Origin: Paenibacillus sp. OVF10
GTDB lineage: Bacteria; Bacillota; Bacilli; Paenibacillales; Paenibacillaceae
Length of the DNA stretch: 64,000 nucleotides
Assembly: GCA_022836915.1 (NCBI GenBank)
Contig: CP094668.1
Span: 4,030,001-4,094,000, forward strand
Reading direction: 5' to 3'
The notes under the pieces are model-generated. The model did no database searches. It had not been told where the DNA came from and was given only the letters and a program-made list of their open reading frames with translations. Position 1 is the stretch's first letter; every line of letters begins with the position of its first letter. This document shows positions 1 to 8,908 of this stretch, in pieces. Made by a program: the position numbers and the translations under genes.

Positions 1-287
1 CCATGGTAACAGTCATGCTGTTTTCCTTCGTATGGCAGTGGAACGACAGCTTCTATACGACGACTTATCTGACTTCAAGTAAAGTCATGTCGACTCAGTT
101 ATCGTCCCTTCCGTATAATCTGGCCCAGCAGGTTACTGACGGTGCAGCTTCCCAAGCCGATCCGTTCTATCTGAGTATGATCCAGGATACAGGAATTCTT
201 CTTGCCATTCTGCCTTTGATCATCATCTATTTGTTTGTGCAACGATATTTCGTAGAGAGTGTAGAGCGTACGGGAATCGTCGGTTAA
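1..287 (+). CDS. Carbohydrate ABC transporter permease, C-terminal end (partial)
   Basis: This is the last roughly 95 residues of a MalG/YtcP-type inner-membrane permease; the gene starts before the window. The C-terminus carries a hydrophobic segment (ILLAILPLIIIYLFVQRYF) followed by a short tail ending in GIVG. That is the standard ending of this family and resembles the two complete YtcP-type permeases later in the window. It would form one half of the channel of a sugar importer together with a permease located upstream. The EAA loop that contacts the ATPase lies outside the visible part, so substrate cannot be judged. Confidence 0.85.
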   Translation, partial: MVTVMLFSFVWQWNDSFYTTTYLTSSKVMSTQLSSLPYNLAQQVTDGAASQADPFYLSMIQDTGILLAILPLIIIYLFVQRYFVESVERTGIVG

Positions 288-303
288 GTTAAGTTAAGTT
301 AAG
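284..303 (+). repeat. Four tandem copies of TTAAG
   Basis: A perfect pentanucleotide repeat (TTAAG x4) begins at the stop codon of the partial permease; the first copy supplies the TAA. Such a short repeat can vary in number by slippage, but here it lies at and beyond the stop and would not change the protein. No function is evident. Confidence 0.8.
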
Positions 304-355
304 TTCTTCTGTACGTTTGGAGTGGGATCAGACTGGAAGAGGGAGGAGGAACTTC

Positions 356-575
356 ATGCAACATTCCATCTGTGAAAAGGGGCATGTAACGATCTTATGA
401 ACGTCTGCTCACAGCAGAACCGCGATCCTTCCCTGCGCAGGATCCCCCTGCTGGTGTGGAACGGACTGCGTGAGCGGGCGCCGACCTGAGCGATCTGTTT
501 GACCAGAGATACTCTGACGGAGCGTACCTCGCAATATTGCAAGGCAATATATCAGATCAGGAGGAATTAAAGTGA
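356..575 (+). CDS. Possible small protein of about 73 residues, overlapping the GH5 start (frame broken twice)
   Basis: An ATG at 356 sits 3 bases after a very strong GGGAGGAGG ribosome site. Its reading frame stops after 14 codons, but adding one base near 398 and one in the CGCCGACC stretch near 480 gives a continuous frame. That frame ends at a TGA (573-575) overlapping the GTG start of the GH5 gene (572), an arrangement typical of translational coupling. The reconstructed C-terminus is acidic and helical-looking (DLSDLFDQRYSDGAYLAI). I do not recognise the family. Many neighbouring genes carry the same kind of one-base deletion, which makes the reconstruction plausible. Chance open frames of this length are common, so confidence is modest. 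Confidence 0.35.
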
Positions 576-2278
576 AGAAGTTCATGACATCTTGTAAACT
601 TGTACTCATTCTGGCTTTATTGATCACAATTGCTCCATGGGGAGGCAGCCGTGCCGAAGCATGGGTGGGCATGCCGATGGGCAAGCTGCACGTAAACGGC
701 AAAAACCTGGTGAACAGCAACAACCAGCCTGTGTTACTGAACGGTTGGCATCAACCCTCAGGTGCCTACTGGACATATCAGGACAGCAATTATTATCTCA
801 ATCTGCACGGCAATAACCGTCATGCAGCTACACTGGCTTATCTGAAAGACATTACCGATACTTTTGCGGACACCAGCGCGAAGTACGGAAGCAATCATGG
901 CTGGAATATGAATCAGGTACGTCTGTTCATCGATCGTCAGGACATGGGAGATGTGGCTGCTGGTACATATAACTTTGCCGGTGTGCAGACCGTTACGCAA
1001 AATGTAATTATTCCGTACATTCAATATGCCAAAACAAAAGGTGTCTATGTTGTCCTGGGACTGGACTTCACATTGAAGGATGATCAGGCAACAACACCTG
1101 CCAACCTGCAAAAATTCAACGAAATCTGGGGTTATCTCGCTTCACGCCCGGAGATCAAAAGTGCAGACAACGTTCACTTCGAGCTGATCAACGAACCGGT
1201 GAAATCCTATGCCAATGGACATTGGGGTGGATACAACGGGGAGAATGACTTTGTGGATCACTGGAATGACTTGCGTAATTTCCAAAATTCCATGATTTCA
1301 ACAATTCGTAGCAAAGGTGCGGACAACGTCATCTGGGCGGCAGGTCTGGGATACAACCAATTTTACAGCTTGACGGCAAGCCATCCATTGACTGATCCGC
1401 TCAATAACTATGGATATGCGGTTCACTGGTATCCTGGTTATGGCGCATATGACAACTTCTCTATCCTGCAAGACCAGTGGAATACCAACGTGAAGGCAGC
1501 TGCTGACAAATATCCGATTAATATTACCGAGGTAACCTGGTTCAAAAACAAACCTGGCGATTCGGCCTACTGGAACTTGTTTAATGGCAGCAATGAAGGT
1601 TTTGGCACCAATACCAAAACGATTTTCAACGCATCAGGCAATGTCAGCATTGCAGCTCATATGAACGGATTCATTCTAAGTGAAGGACCACGAAGCTCCT
1701 TTGCCGACCCAACGGCTGGACTGAAATGGGATGGAGATGCTTCACGGAGTGCCATGGGACGATTCCTGTTCAACTGGTACCATGAACGTGCTCAGACTTA
1801 CCCGGGCAGTGGACAAGGCGGCGGACCCACAACGGGTCTTGTATCCGGTGCAACTTATAAAATCGTAGCCCGGCATTCCAACAAAGTTGTTGATGTGCCA
1901 GGTGGTCAAAATGAAAATAATCTTCAGCTCCAGCAGTGGAGTGATCTGGGCGGTAACCCTCAGAAGTGGGTTCTGACCTCGATCGGCAGCGGCAACTATA
2001 CACTGACAAGTGTGAACTCGCCGGACAAAGTCATCGATATTCGCAACGGTACCCTCACCAATGGGGAAGCGGTTCAACTCATGAGCAATCTGAACACAAC
2101 CGCTCAGCATTTTAAGGTCAACGATCTTGGTAACGGGTACTGGAGTATCGTTAACGTGAACAGCAATAAAGCGATTGAAGTGGCAAACGCTTCCACTTCG
2201 GATGGAGCCAAGCTGCAGCAGAACACCTACACAGGTGCTACAAACCAACAATGGAAATTTGTTGCCGTTAGCAATTAA
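572..2278 (+). CDS. Secreted GH5-type glycoside hydrolase with C-terminal ricin B-like lectin domain
   Basis: A 568-residue secreted enzyme that should hydrolyse beta-1,4-linked plant polysaccharide by the retaining mechanism. It starts at GTG 572 behind CAGGAGGAA. Residues 1-30 are a signal peptide (Lys-rich start, hydrophobic core, AEA cleavage site). The catalytic domain (about 31-405) shows the clan GH-A acid/base in FELINEP (E208) and the likely nucleophile in ITEVTW (E320). A Gly/Pro/Ser linker follows, then a ricin-type beta-trefoil (about 423-566) with repeated QQW/QKW motifs, presumably for carbohydrate binding. Whether the substrate is cellulose, mannan or xylan cannot be read from the sequence. 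It is followed by a strong terminator and so ends its transcription unit. Confidence 0.85.
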   Translation: MKKFMTSCKLVLILALLITIAPWGGSRAEAWVGMPMGKLHVNGKNLVNSNNQPVLLNGWHQPSGAYWTYQDSNYYLNLHGNNRHAATLAYLKDITDTFADTSAKYGSNHGWNMNQVRLFIDRQDMGDVAAGTYNFAGVQTVTQNVIIPYIQYAKTKGVYVVLGLDFTLKDDQATTPANLQKFNEIWGYLASRPEIKSADNVHFELINEPVKSYANGHWGGYNGENDFVDHWNDLRNFQNSMISTIRSKGADNVIWAAGLGYNQFYSLTASHPLTDPLNNYGYAVHWYPGYGAYDNFSILQDQWNTNVKAAADKYPINITEVTWFKNKPGDSAYWNLFNGSNEGFGTNTKTIFNASGNVSIAAHMNGFILSEGPRSSFADPTAGLKWDGDASRSAMGRFLFNWYHERAQTYPGSGQGGGPTTGLVSGATYKIVARHSNKVVDVPGGQNENNLQLQQWSDLGGNPQKWVLTSIGSGNYTLTSVNSPDKVIDIRNGTLTNGEAVQLMSNLNTTAQHFKVNDLGNGYWSIVNVNSNKAIEVANASTSDGAKLQQNTYTGATNQQWKFVAVSN

Positions 2279-2296
2279 TAAGCACAACGTTAAACG

Positions 2297-2337
2297 AAAA
2301 CCTCCCCAAGTCATTCCATGTCTTGGGGAGGTTTTTT
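2297..2337 (+). terminator. Rho-independent terminator after the GH5 gene
   Basis: The arms CCTCCCCAAG and CTTGGGGAGG form a perfect 10-bp GC-rich stem around an 11-nt loop, flanked by an A run and followed by six T residues. Confidence 0.92.
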
Positions 2338-2539
2338 GCGTTTATTTTTGATACTTTGGGATGGATGTCATGCGAAGGTAAAATACAACTATATTTGTGC
2401 GCTAACCCGCAGACCAACAATTATTTTCATGTAAGCATTGTACGCTACAGTATGTAAATGTACCATAAGGAAGAAGTTGTACCTTCACCAGGAAGAAATG
2501 CCCGGTGTATCATTGAACAGCTACCTTATCACAGAGAAA

Positions 2540-2553
2540 TGTAAGCGCTTGAT
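2540..2553 (+). promoter_or_regulatory. cre-like catabolite-repression site
   Basis: TGTAAGCGCTTGAT matches the CcpA site consensus TGWAARCGYTWNCW at 13 of 14 positions. It lies 18 bp upstream of the membrane AraC regulator start, inside the leader, where CcpA would block transcription when preferred sugars are present. Confidence 0.55.
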
Positions 2554-2571
2554 AAAAAAGGGAGGGTACAT

Positions 2572-4923
2572 ATGCAGCTCCTATGGTCCAAATTTTCACC
2601 CGTGTTCCGCCGATTCCTCATTTCGTATCTTGTCATTCTGATGATTCCTCAAATTGCGGGATATGCCTCTTACCGAGCTTCTATTGAAGCGGCCCGTTCC
2701 AACTCCATTGAAAACAGCTTGAAGTCGCTGAGTCTCGGGAAAGAGATCATTGAGCGAAATCTTCTTCAAGTCGAAGCTTTTACCAGACAGCTTGCCGTCA
2801 ATCCCGATTTGCAAAATTTAATTGCTGGGCCAAAGCCGCATGATCTCTACAATGTCTACGGTATGAACCGTATGCAGCGGAGCCTCTCCATGTACAGCAG
2901 TACCAATGATTACTTGTCCCATTTCTTCATTCACATTCCAAACTACAATGCCATCATCACACCAAGAACCGTGTATTATCGTCCAGAGCATTATTATGCT
3001 GCCAATCAGCTGGACGGTATGTCGTTTGAACAATGGCATGACCGAATTCTCAAACAACCACACTTTAATGAAATCATACCGCTTCGAAACTATAAACGTG
3101 AAATACTCGGCACTGTGCTTGCAGACGTTCCCGCCATTACGTTTCTGCAATCTCTGCCTTTGAACAGCTTCAACAAACCGCAAGCGACGATTGGTGTCAT
3201 GATTGATCAGGATCAGATGGCCAGCCTTACTCAACATATTGTGGATCAATATGGCGGCTGGACTCTCGTCACCGATGCGGAAGGACAGATCATTTTCTCC
3301 CATGGCATTGAACAAGCCGAAGCCGAGCAAATGGCACAGAGTCGCCAGAGAGAAGGTAACGCTGCGGAAACGGAGCTGAACGTGCAGAATGTACAGCCTG
3401 GAAGTGATGGTCGGCTGCTGATATCGATGCAGTCCAGTCAAAATGGATGGAATTACATGGCAGGGATTCCGGAGAAAGCACTCATGACAAAAGCGGACCA
3501 AATCAAACAAGTCACGCTGGTCTTTACTTTGGCAACCATTGCCTTGGGACTGTTATTCGGGCTGGTTCTGGCCTATCGGAATAGTGCACCCGTATACAGA
3601 TTGTTGGCCTCTTTTCGGGAACAAATCACCGATTCCCCAGGCAGACGGGGCAATGAATATGACTTTTTGGCAAGCCATATTAACAATCTGATTGCAAATA
3701 ATGACTCACTTAAAAACGCCATGAATGAGCAGATTCCGTTATTGAGAGACGGTTTTATCAAACGTTTGTTAACCGGAGAAGTCTATACCTCACTTGAGTT
3801 GGAGGTTATCTCATCCCAGGCGCACATTTCTCTTCATAGCAGCAAGGGCTTGGCAGGCTTAGTGAAGGTAAACGGATATGCCAATCCGGACAGTGAAGAA
3901 ACTATCCATGAACTGGGTGTCGCAAGGCTGCTCATCAAACAGGTACTTACAGAATGGAATGCGCAGCTGCTGATCACGGATTGGGGAACAGACCAGATCG
4001 CTTTTGCCTGTCCATTGGATGAGAACCAACTGAATGAAGCTATAGGGAGATGTGAAAAAGAGCTGAACACCTTGATGGAAGTGATCTACCGGGAGCATCG
4101 GATATCCACAACCATTGGCACAGGTGCAGCTTACGAGGTCTGGAATGATGCAGGACGTTCCTTTGATGAAGCCAAACAAGCTCTGGATTATGCCATTCAT
4201 ATGGGAACAGATCATCTGGTGAGATTTGAAGATACGATGAAGGAAAATGAAATGTACTATTATCCGATTGAGTCTGAACAGCGCCTGCTGAACACGATCA
4301 AAGTCGGTGAGCCTGAAGAGGCGATACGTATTCTGGAGCAATTGTTTCTTCGTAATTTAGAGGAGCGGGAACTCTCCTACGAGATGACACAGCAGTTCAT
4401 CATGGAGCTGAAGGGGACTTTTCTCAAGCTGGACGAACCCAAATTCAAGCTGGATGCCTCCCTGCTGGAGGAATATAAATCTCGGGTGACATCCATTCAG
4501 ATGACAGAAACGATCACTTCGCTGCGTGCAAAATTCAAACGGTTAACGGAAGACATCTGCGGTGATTTTCAGAGAAGAAGAGCAGGAGCACATGCGGATA
4601 CTGTAAGCGAAATGATTTGTTTTATCCAACAACATTATGGGGATGCAAACTTGACGATCTATCGGATTTCCGAGCACATGAGCAAGTCCGAGAAGTTTAT
4701 ATCCCAACTGTTCAAAGAACATACGGGAGAGAATCTTTCCGATTATGTAGAACGGGTACGCATTGATGCTGCCTCGAACTTGTTGCACTCCACCGGTCAG
4801 ACCATTGACGAGATAGCGGAGGCCACCGGGTATAATAGTGCACATTCATTCCGCCGAGCTTTCAAGCGGGTACGCGGCATTTCTCCGAGTGTGTTTCGGA
4901 AAATGGACGTTCATAGCGGTTAA
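2572..4923 (+). CDS. Membrane-anchored AraC-family transcriptional regulator
   Basis: A 783-residue one-component regulator that combines an extracellular sensor with a DNA-binding domain. An N-terminal membrane segment (about residues 15-35) and a second one (about 313-335) bracket a roughly 280-residue extracytoplasmic sensor region. The cytoplasmic middle part resembles the linkers of YesN-type regulators. The last 100 residues (about 680-780) are a double helix-turn-helix AraC domain, with ISEHMSKSEKFISQLFKEHT as the first helix pair and IDEIAEATGYNSAHSFRRAF as the second. The start at ATG 2572 follows GGGAGGG. In this family such proteins usually activate the adjacent sugar transporter operon in response to extracellular oligosaccharide, which fits the permease genes beginning 150 bp downstream. 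The ligand is unknown. Confidence 0.88.
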   Translation: MQLLWSKFSPVFRRFLISYLVILMIPQIAGYASYRASIEAARSNSIENSLKSLSLGKEIIERNLLQVEAFTRQLAVNPDLQNLIAGPKPHDLYNVYGMNRMQRSLSMYSSTNDYLSHFFIHIPNYNAIITPRTVYYRPEHYYAANQLDGMSFEQWHDRILKQPHFNEIIPLRNYKREILGTVLADVPAITFLQSLPLNSFNKPQATIGVMIDQDQMASLTQHIVDQYGGWTLVTDAEGQIIFSHGIEQAEAEQMAQSRQREGNAAETELNVQNVQPGSDGRLLISMQSSQNGWNYMAGIPEKALMTKADQIKQVTLVFTLATIALGLLFGLVLAYRNSAPVYRLLASFREQITDSPGRRGNEYDFLASHINNLIANNDSLKNAMNEQIPLLRDGFIKRLLTGEVYTSLELEVISSQAHISLHSSKGLAGLVKVNGYANPDSEETIHELGVARLLIKQVLTEWNAQLLITDWGTDQIAFACPLDENQLNEAIGRCEKELNTLMEVIYREHRISTTIGTGAAYEVWNDAGRSFDEAKQALDYAIHMGTDHLVRFEDTMKENEMYYYPIESEQRLLNTIKVGEPEEAIRILEQLFLRNLEERELSYEMTQQFIMELKGTFLKLDEPKFKLDASLLEEYKSRVTSIQMTETITSLRAKFKRLTEDICGDFQRRRAGAHADTVSEMICFIQQHYGDANLTIYRISEHMSKSEKFISQLFKEHTGENLSDYVERVRIDAASNLLHSTGQTIDEIAEATGYNSAHSFRRAFKRVRGISPSVFRKMDVHSG

Positions 4924-5020
4924 TGTAGGTTGTTTCTCGGGAACTATATTCGCCTTTTGTACTTTCTCAGCGTAACTGTACCTTTACGCATCCCCAGCGC
5001 AATCTTATGATTACTCAAAA

Positions 5021-5034
5021 AGTAAGCGCTACCA
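5021..5034 (+). promoter_or_regulatory. cre-like site upstream of the permease operon
   Basis: AGTAAGCGCTACCA matches TGWAARCGYTWNCW at 13 of 14 positions and lies 44 bp before the preferred ATG of the permease gene, well placed for CcpA repression of the sugar-uptake operon. Confidence 0.55.
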
Positions 5035-5077
5035 AGTCGAGTTGCAGTTCAGCGCGATTTGGAGCCAAGAATGGGGG

Positions 5078-6052
5078 ATGATTCTGAGAACCACAATGGC
5101 CAGTGAATCAAAGTCCGTGGAGAAACCAAGTAAACCGTTTGCCTTGAAGCAAGCATTATCAAGAAGCTGGAGGCGACATTGGCAGCTGTATCTGCTGATC
5201 CTGCCACCGATTGCTTACTTTATTATTTTCAAGTATGTACCCATGGTGAATGCAGTCCTGGCTTTTAAAGATTACAACGTCATCAAGGGGATCTGGGGCA
5301 GTCCGTGGGCCGGAACCAAGTATTTCGAATTACTTTTTCAGAATCCGGCGTTTGTCACGCTGATCAAGAACACGCTTTACATTTCGTTTTACAGCCTGAT
5401 CGTTGGTTTCCCGATTCCTATATTACTGGCGCTGGCACTGAACGAAATCAAAAACATACGATTCAAAAAAACAGTACAAATGGTGACGTATGCTCCATAT
5501 TTCATCTCTACCGTTGTTATGGTCTCCATCATTATGCTCTTTCTGTCTCCTAGGCTGGGTATTGTCAACACGATTGCAGGTGCCCTTGGTTTCGAAGCGG
5601 TGAATTTTCTCGGTGAGCCTGGACTATTTCGATCCATCTACGTATTCTCCGATGTGTGGCAGGGAATGGGGTACTCCGCTGTGATATATCTGGCTGCTCT
5701 GGCAGGTGTTGATCCATCCCTGTATGAAGCCGCCAAAGTGGACGGAGCCAACCGAATACAGAAAATCATTAATGTTGATCTGCCTGGACTACTTCCGGCA
5801 GCCGTCATCATTCTGATCCTGAGTGTAGGGAATATCATGGCTGTTGGGTTCGAAAAAATATATTTGCTGCAAAATCCGCTCAACCTGTCTGCTTCGGAGA
5901 TCATCTCCACGTATGTCTATAAAATAGGATTGCTGAATGCCAATTATAGCTTCGCTACTGCGGTTGGCCTGTTCAACTCGGTGATTAACCTGATTCTGCT
6001 ATTAATCGTAAACGCGGTCGCCAAGCGACTGTCCAATACAAGCTTATGGTGA
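5078..6052 (+). CDS. LplB-type sugar ABC transporter permease
   Basis: An inner-membrane permease of about 325 residues with six predicted membrane segments, the first after a basic N-terminus (LYLLILPPIAYFIIFKYVP). The EAA loop that docks the ATPase is clear (YEAAKVDGANRIQKIINVDL). It belongs to the LplB / polygalacturonan-type group that imports plant oligosaccharides. It is the first gene of an operon with a second permease and a binding protein. The frame is open back to TTG 5042; ATG 5078 or ATG 5096 is more likely because the conserved protein begins shortly before the first membrane segment. None of the three has an ideal ribosome site. No ATPase gene accompanies the operon. Confidence 0.88.
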   Translation: MILRTTMASESKSVEKPSKPFALKQALSRSWRRHWQLYLLILPPIAYFIIFKYVPMVNAVLAFKDYNVIKGIWGSPWAGTKYFELLFQNPAFVTLIKNTLYISFYSLIVGFPIPILLALALNEIKNIRFKKTVQMVTYAPYFISTVVMVSIIMLFLSPRLGIVNTIAGALGFEAVNFLGEPGLFRSIYVFSDVWQGMGYSAVIYLAALAGVDPSLYEAAKVDGANRIQKIINVDLPGLLPAAVIILILSVGNIMAVGFEKIYLLQNPLNLSASEIISTYVYKIGLLNANYSFATAVGLFNSVINLILLLIVNAVAKRLSNTSLW

Positions 6053-6079
6053 CGGGAGCGAAAGGAGGAGAACCAACCC

Positions 6080-7008
6080 ATGCCTAACACACAGATTAAT
6101 GCAGGTCGTTCGCGGATCAAGAGCAGCAGTACGATTCGTGAATCCTGGGGAGACCGCGTATTTATAACGGTTGTTTACTTCATGCTGACAGTGGTGCTGA
6201 TTGCCGTGCTGTATCCCTTGATATATATTGTGAGTTCTTCGCTCAGCAGCCCAGCTGCCGTGTCCTCGGGAAAAGTCTGGTTGTGGCCCATTGACCTGAC
6301 GTTTGACGGTTACAAGTCTGTATTGCGGAATGATCAAGTCCTTACCGGTTATGCCAATTCCCTTTTCTATACAGCCTGCGGCACCTTCATCAGCGTGGCA
6401 CTGACCATTATGATTGCTTATCCATTATCCAAAAAACGTTTGTTGGTCGCAGCTCGTTAATGATGTTTATTACCTTCACCATGCTGTTCTCGGGCGGTTT
6501 GATCCCTACCTATCTGGTGGTCAAAACCATGGGACTGATTGATACCCGCTGGGCGTTGCTGATTCCCAATGCCGTTTGGGTATGGCAAGTCATCATTGCC
6601 CGTACCTTTTTTCAGAATTCGATACCGGAAGAATTGTCCGAAGCAGCAGACATCGATGGCTGCAGTGACATCCGATTTATCTTCAGTATTATCCTGCCAC
6701 TCGCCAAACCGATTATCGCCGTGTTGTCACTTATGTACGCTGTCGGTCAGTGGAATGCATACTTTGACGCCCTCATTTACCTGAAATCACAGTCGCTCTA
6801 TCCGCTACAGCTGATATTGCGCAGTATTCTTATTCTGAACAGCAGTACGGGGAACATAGATGCATCGGAAATGATCAAACAGCAGCAGATGGCTGAACTC
6901 ATGAAGTACTCGTTAATTGTGATGGCCAGCTTGCCGGTGCTAATCATCTATCCTTTTGTTCAACGGTATTTCGTGCAAGGCATGCTGATTGGCTCAGTCA
7001 AAGGATAA
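6080..7008 (+). CDS. YtcP-type carbohydrate ABC transporter permease (one frame break)
   Basis: The second permease of the operon, about 309 residues once repaired, starting at ATG 6080 behind AAAGGAGGAG. The reading frame breaks near 6445: the first part ends after LSKKRLLVAAR and the second resumes with MMFITFTMLFSGGLIPTY. Adding one G to TTGGTCGC gives LLGRSSLMMFITF, matching the family without a gap, so a missing base in the sequence is the simplest explanation. The EAA loop is SEAADIDGCSDIRFIFSIIL. The C-terminus ends in FVQRYFVQGMLIGSVKG, as in homologues. It would pair with the preceding LplB-type subunit to form the transmembrane channel. Confidence 0.87.
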
Positions 7009-7046
7009 GTTCATTTTTTCTATTATTCATGAAGGAGAGGATTATA

Positions 7047-8687
7047 TTGAAAAAAGCGGGATTCATCATTCTTGCCTGTATGCTGTTTACCTCATTGGTA
7101 CTTGCCGGATGTTCAGGTTCTGATAAGGGGAACGGGGAAGGCAGCAACCCGTCAGGCAAGACAGCCATTAATGTGTTTGCTCACCAGGGTTCGGATACCA
7201 ACCTGTCCACTAACAAATTCACGAAGAAAATGGAAGAAAAGTTTGATATTCAGTTCAACTGGACCACGGTTCCATTCGACGGTGCAGCGGAGAAAAGACA
7301 GATTTCACTGGCTTCTGGTGATTATCCGGACTTGTATCTGCTCATCCCTTGGGTAGATCGTTTCTCCCAGACAGACTTGTTGAAGTTTGGTCAACAGGGG
7401 GTTATTTTGCCGCTGAATGATCTGATTGAGCAGCATGCTCCCAATATTAAAAAAGTGCTTGAGAGCAATGACTATTATCGGGCCATGAACACTGCTCCCG
7501 ACGGAAATATCTATGGTCTGACGGGTCTGAATGAATGTTTTCACTGTTCATATCCAAACAAGATGTGGGTCAACACCAAATGGATGGAACAACTGGGCCT
7601 GACCGAACCCACGACGACAGAAGAATTTAAAGAAATGCTTCGGGCATTTAAAACGAAAGACCCGAACGGGAACGGCAAAGCCGACGAAGTACCGCTAAGC
7701 GGTTCGACTGAAAATTTCGGTGTGCACATTATTCCGTACTTGATGAACGGTTTTATCTATGACGACGATCGGAATTATCTCATTGTCAATCAGGGGAAAG
7801 TGGAGACCGTAGTGAACAAACCGGAGTGGAAAGAAGGGCTTGCCTATATTAAATCCCTGTACGATGAAGGGTTGATTGATCCAGGGGCATTTACCCAAAA
7901 CGTCGGGGCCTTCAAAAAAATTGGAGATAACGCTGATGCACAGCTTCTCGGTGCGGGAGCAGCGATGCATCCATCATTATTCGTAACCACTGCCGAAGGT
8001 TCTCCTTACGGGAATGATTACAATCCCATTCCTCCATTGAAGGGACCCCATGCTGCTTATGCTACGTACAACTATCCGATTGATCCCGGAGCGTCTTTTG
8101 TACTGACAAACAAAGCCAGTGAGGAAACACAGATCGCGGCCATAAAGCTGCTGGATTATCTCTATACCCAGGAAGGAACCATGGCATCATATCTGGGAGA
8201 AGAGGGCGTAAGCTGGCGCAAACCACAAGAAGGAGAAGTGGCGCTCAATGATCAGATTGAGCCGTTATATAAAGCCATTCCGCTTCCTCCTGGAGAAGAA
8301 CCTCGTAATGACAGTTGGGCTGCATTGAGTCAGTACAATCATTATCAGGCATATCGGGACTCCGAAGTACAGGGGACAGACATCTATGCCAATGATGGTG
8401 GTGAGCGACGTCTCTATGAGGCGACATTGTTAATGGAAGGCAAGGAACCGAAAGAGATTTTCCCTCATTGGGCATTGTGGGTAGATCCGTCCCAAGCTGA
8501 TGAAGCCAGTATGATGCAGACCAATCTCAAGGATTACATCGATCAGAACGCCCTGCAATTTATTACAGGCGCCAAAAGTCTGGATAAGGATTGGGATGAA
8601 TATGTGAAAGGGCTGGAGGGACTGAACATTAATCGATATCTGGAGATTATGCAGTCTTCCTATGATACTTCTTCTGTTTCCAAATAA
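7047..8687 (+). CDS. Extracellular sugar-binding lipoprotein of an ABC importer
   Basis: A 546-residue solute-binding protein anchored to the outer face of the membrane through a lipobox (LVLAGC). It delivers oligosaccharide to the two permeases just upstream. The likely start is TTG 7047, six bases after AAGGAGAGG. An upstream in-frame ATG (7029) would put the ribosome site inside the gene. The body has the usual features of the large (about 550-residue) binding proteins found with LplB/YtcP permeases, including an early DYPDLYLL stretch. The gene closes the operon and is followed by a strong terminator. Confidence 0.88.
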   Translation: MKKAGFIILACMLFTSLVLAGCSGSDKGNGEGSNPSGKTAINVFAHQGSDTNLSTNKFTKKMEEKFDIQFNWTTVPFDGAAEKRQISLASGDYPDLYLLIPWVDRFSQTDLLKFGQQGVILPLNDLIEQHAPNIKKVLESNDYYRAMNTAPDGNIYGLTGLNECFHCSYPNKMWVNTKWMEQLGLTEPTTTEEFKEMLRAFKTKDPNGNGKADEVPLSGSTENFGVHIIPYLMNGFIYDDDRNYLIVNQGKVETVVNKPEWKEGLAYIKSLYDEGLIDPGAFTQNVGAFKKIGDNADAQLLGAGAAMHPSLFVTTAEGSPYGNDYNPIPPLKGPHAAYATYNYPIDPGASFVLTNKASEETQIAAIKLLDYLYTQEGTMASYLGEEGVSWRKPQEGEVALNDQIEPLYKAIPLPPGEEPRNDSWAALSQYNHYQAYRDSEVQGTDIYANDGGERRLYEATLLMEGKEPKEIFPHWALWVDPSQADEASMMQTNLKDYIDQNALQFITGAKSLDKDWDEYVKGLEGLNINRYLEIMQSSYDTSSVSK

Positions 8688-8743
8688 TTAAAGTATCTGA
8701 ATCATACAGAGCGGGAAAAGTTAATGTCTGTATTTGCACACCA

Positions 8744-8792
8744 AACGTTCCCGGTTCGCAGTCAACATATGCGAGCCGGGAACGTTTTTTTT
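8744..8792 (+). terminator. Rho-independent terminator after the binding-protein gene
   Basis: AACGTTCCCGGTTCGCA pairs with TGCGAGCCGGGAACGTT (one wobble/mismatch) and is followed by eight T residues. It may also hinder transcripts arriving from the convergent GH8 gene. Confidence 0.92.
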
Positions 8793-8908
8793 GATATAGA
8801 TTAAATCGGAAATTTCAATGCATCCTTCTTAAAATTCTATGATTGAACCTGTCCTGCAAGCCAAATATTCACAGGACAGATTCAACGGTTCGCGCACATT
8901 CCCTTGGT

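Noticed and set aside
2438..2641. Open frame of 67 codons overlapping the AraC regulator start
   Set aside because: No ribosome site, and most of it lies in the wrong frame of the well-supported regulator gene.
5042..5077. TTG 5042 as the permease start
   Set aside because: It adds 12 residues not expected in the family and lies directly after the cre-like site without a ribosome site; ATG 5078 or 5096 fits better.
6440..6465. Programmed frameshift in the permease gene
   Set aside because: No slippery heptamer with a downstream structure was seen, and the same kind of break occurs in more than 20 unrelated genes.
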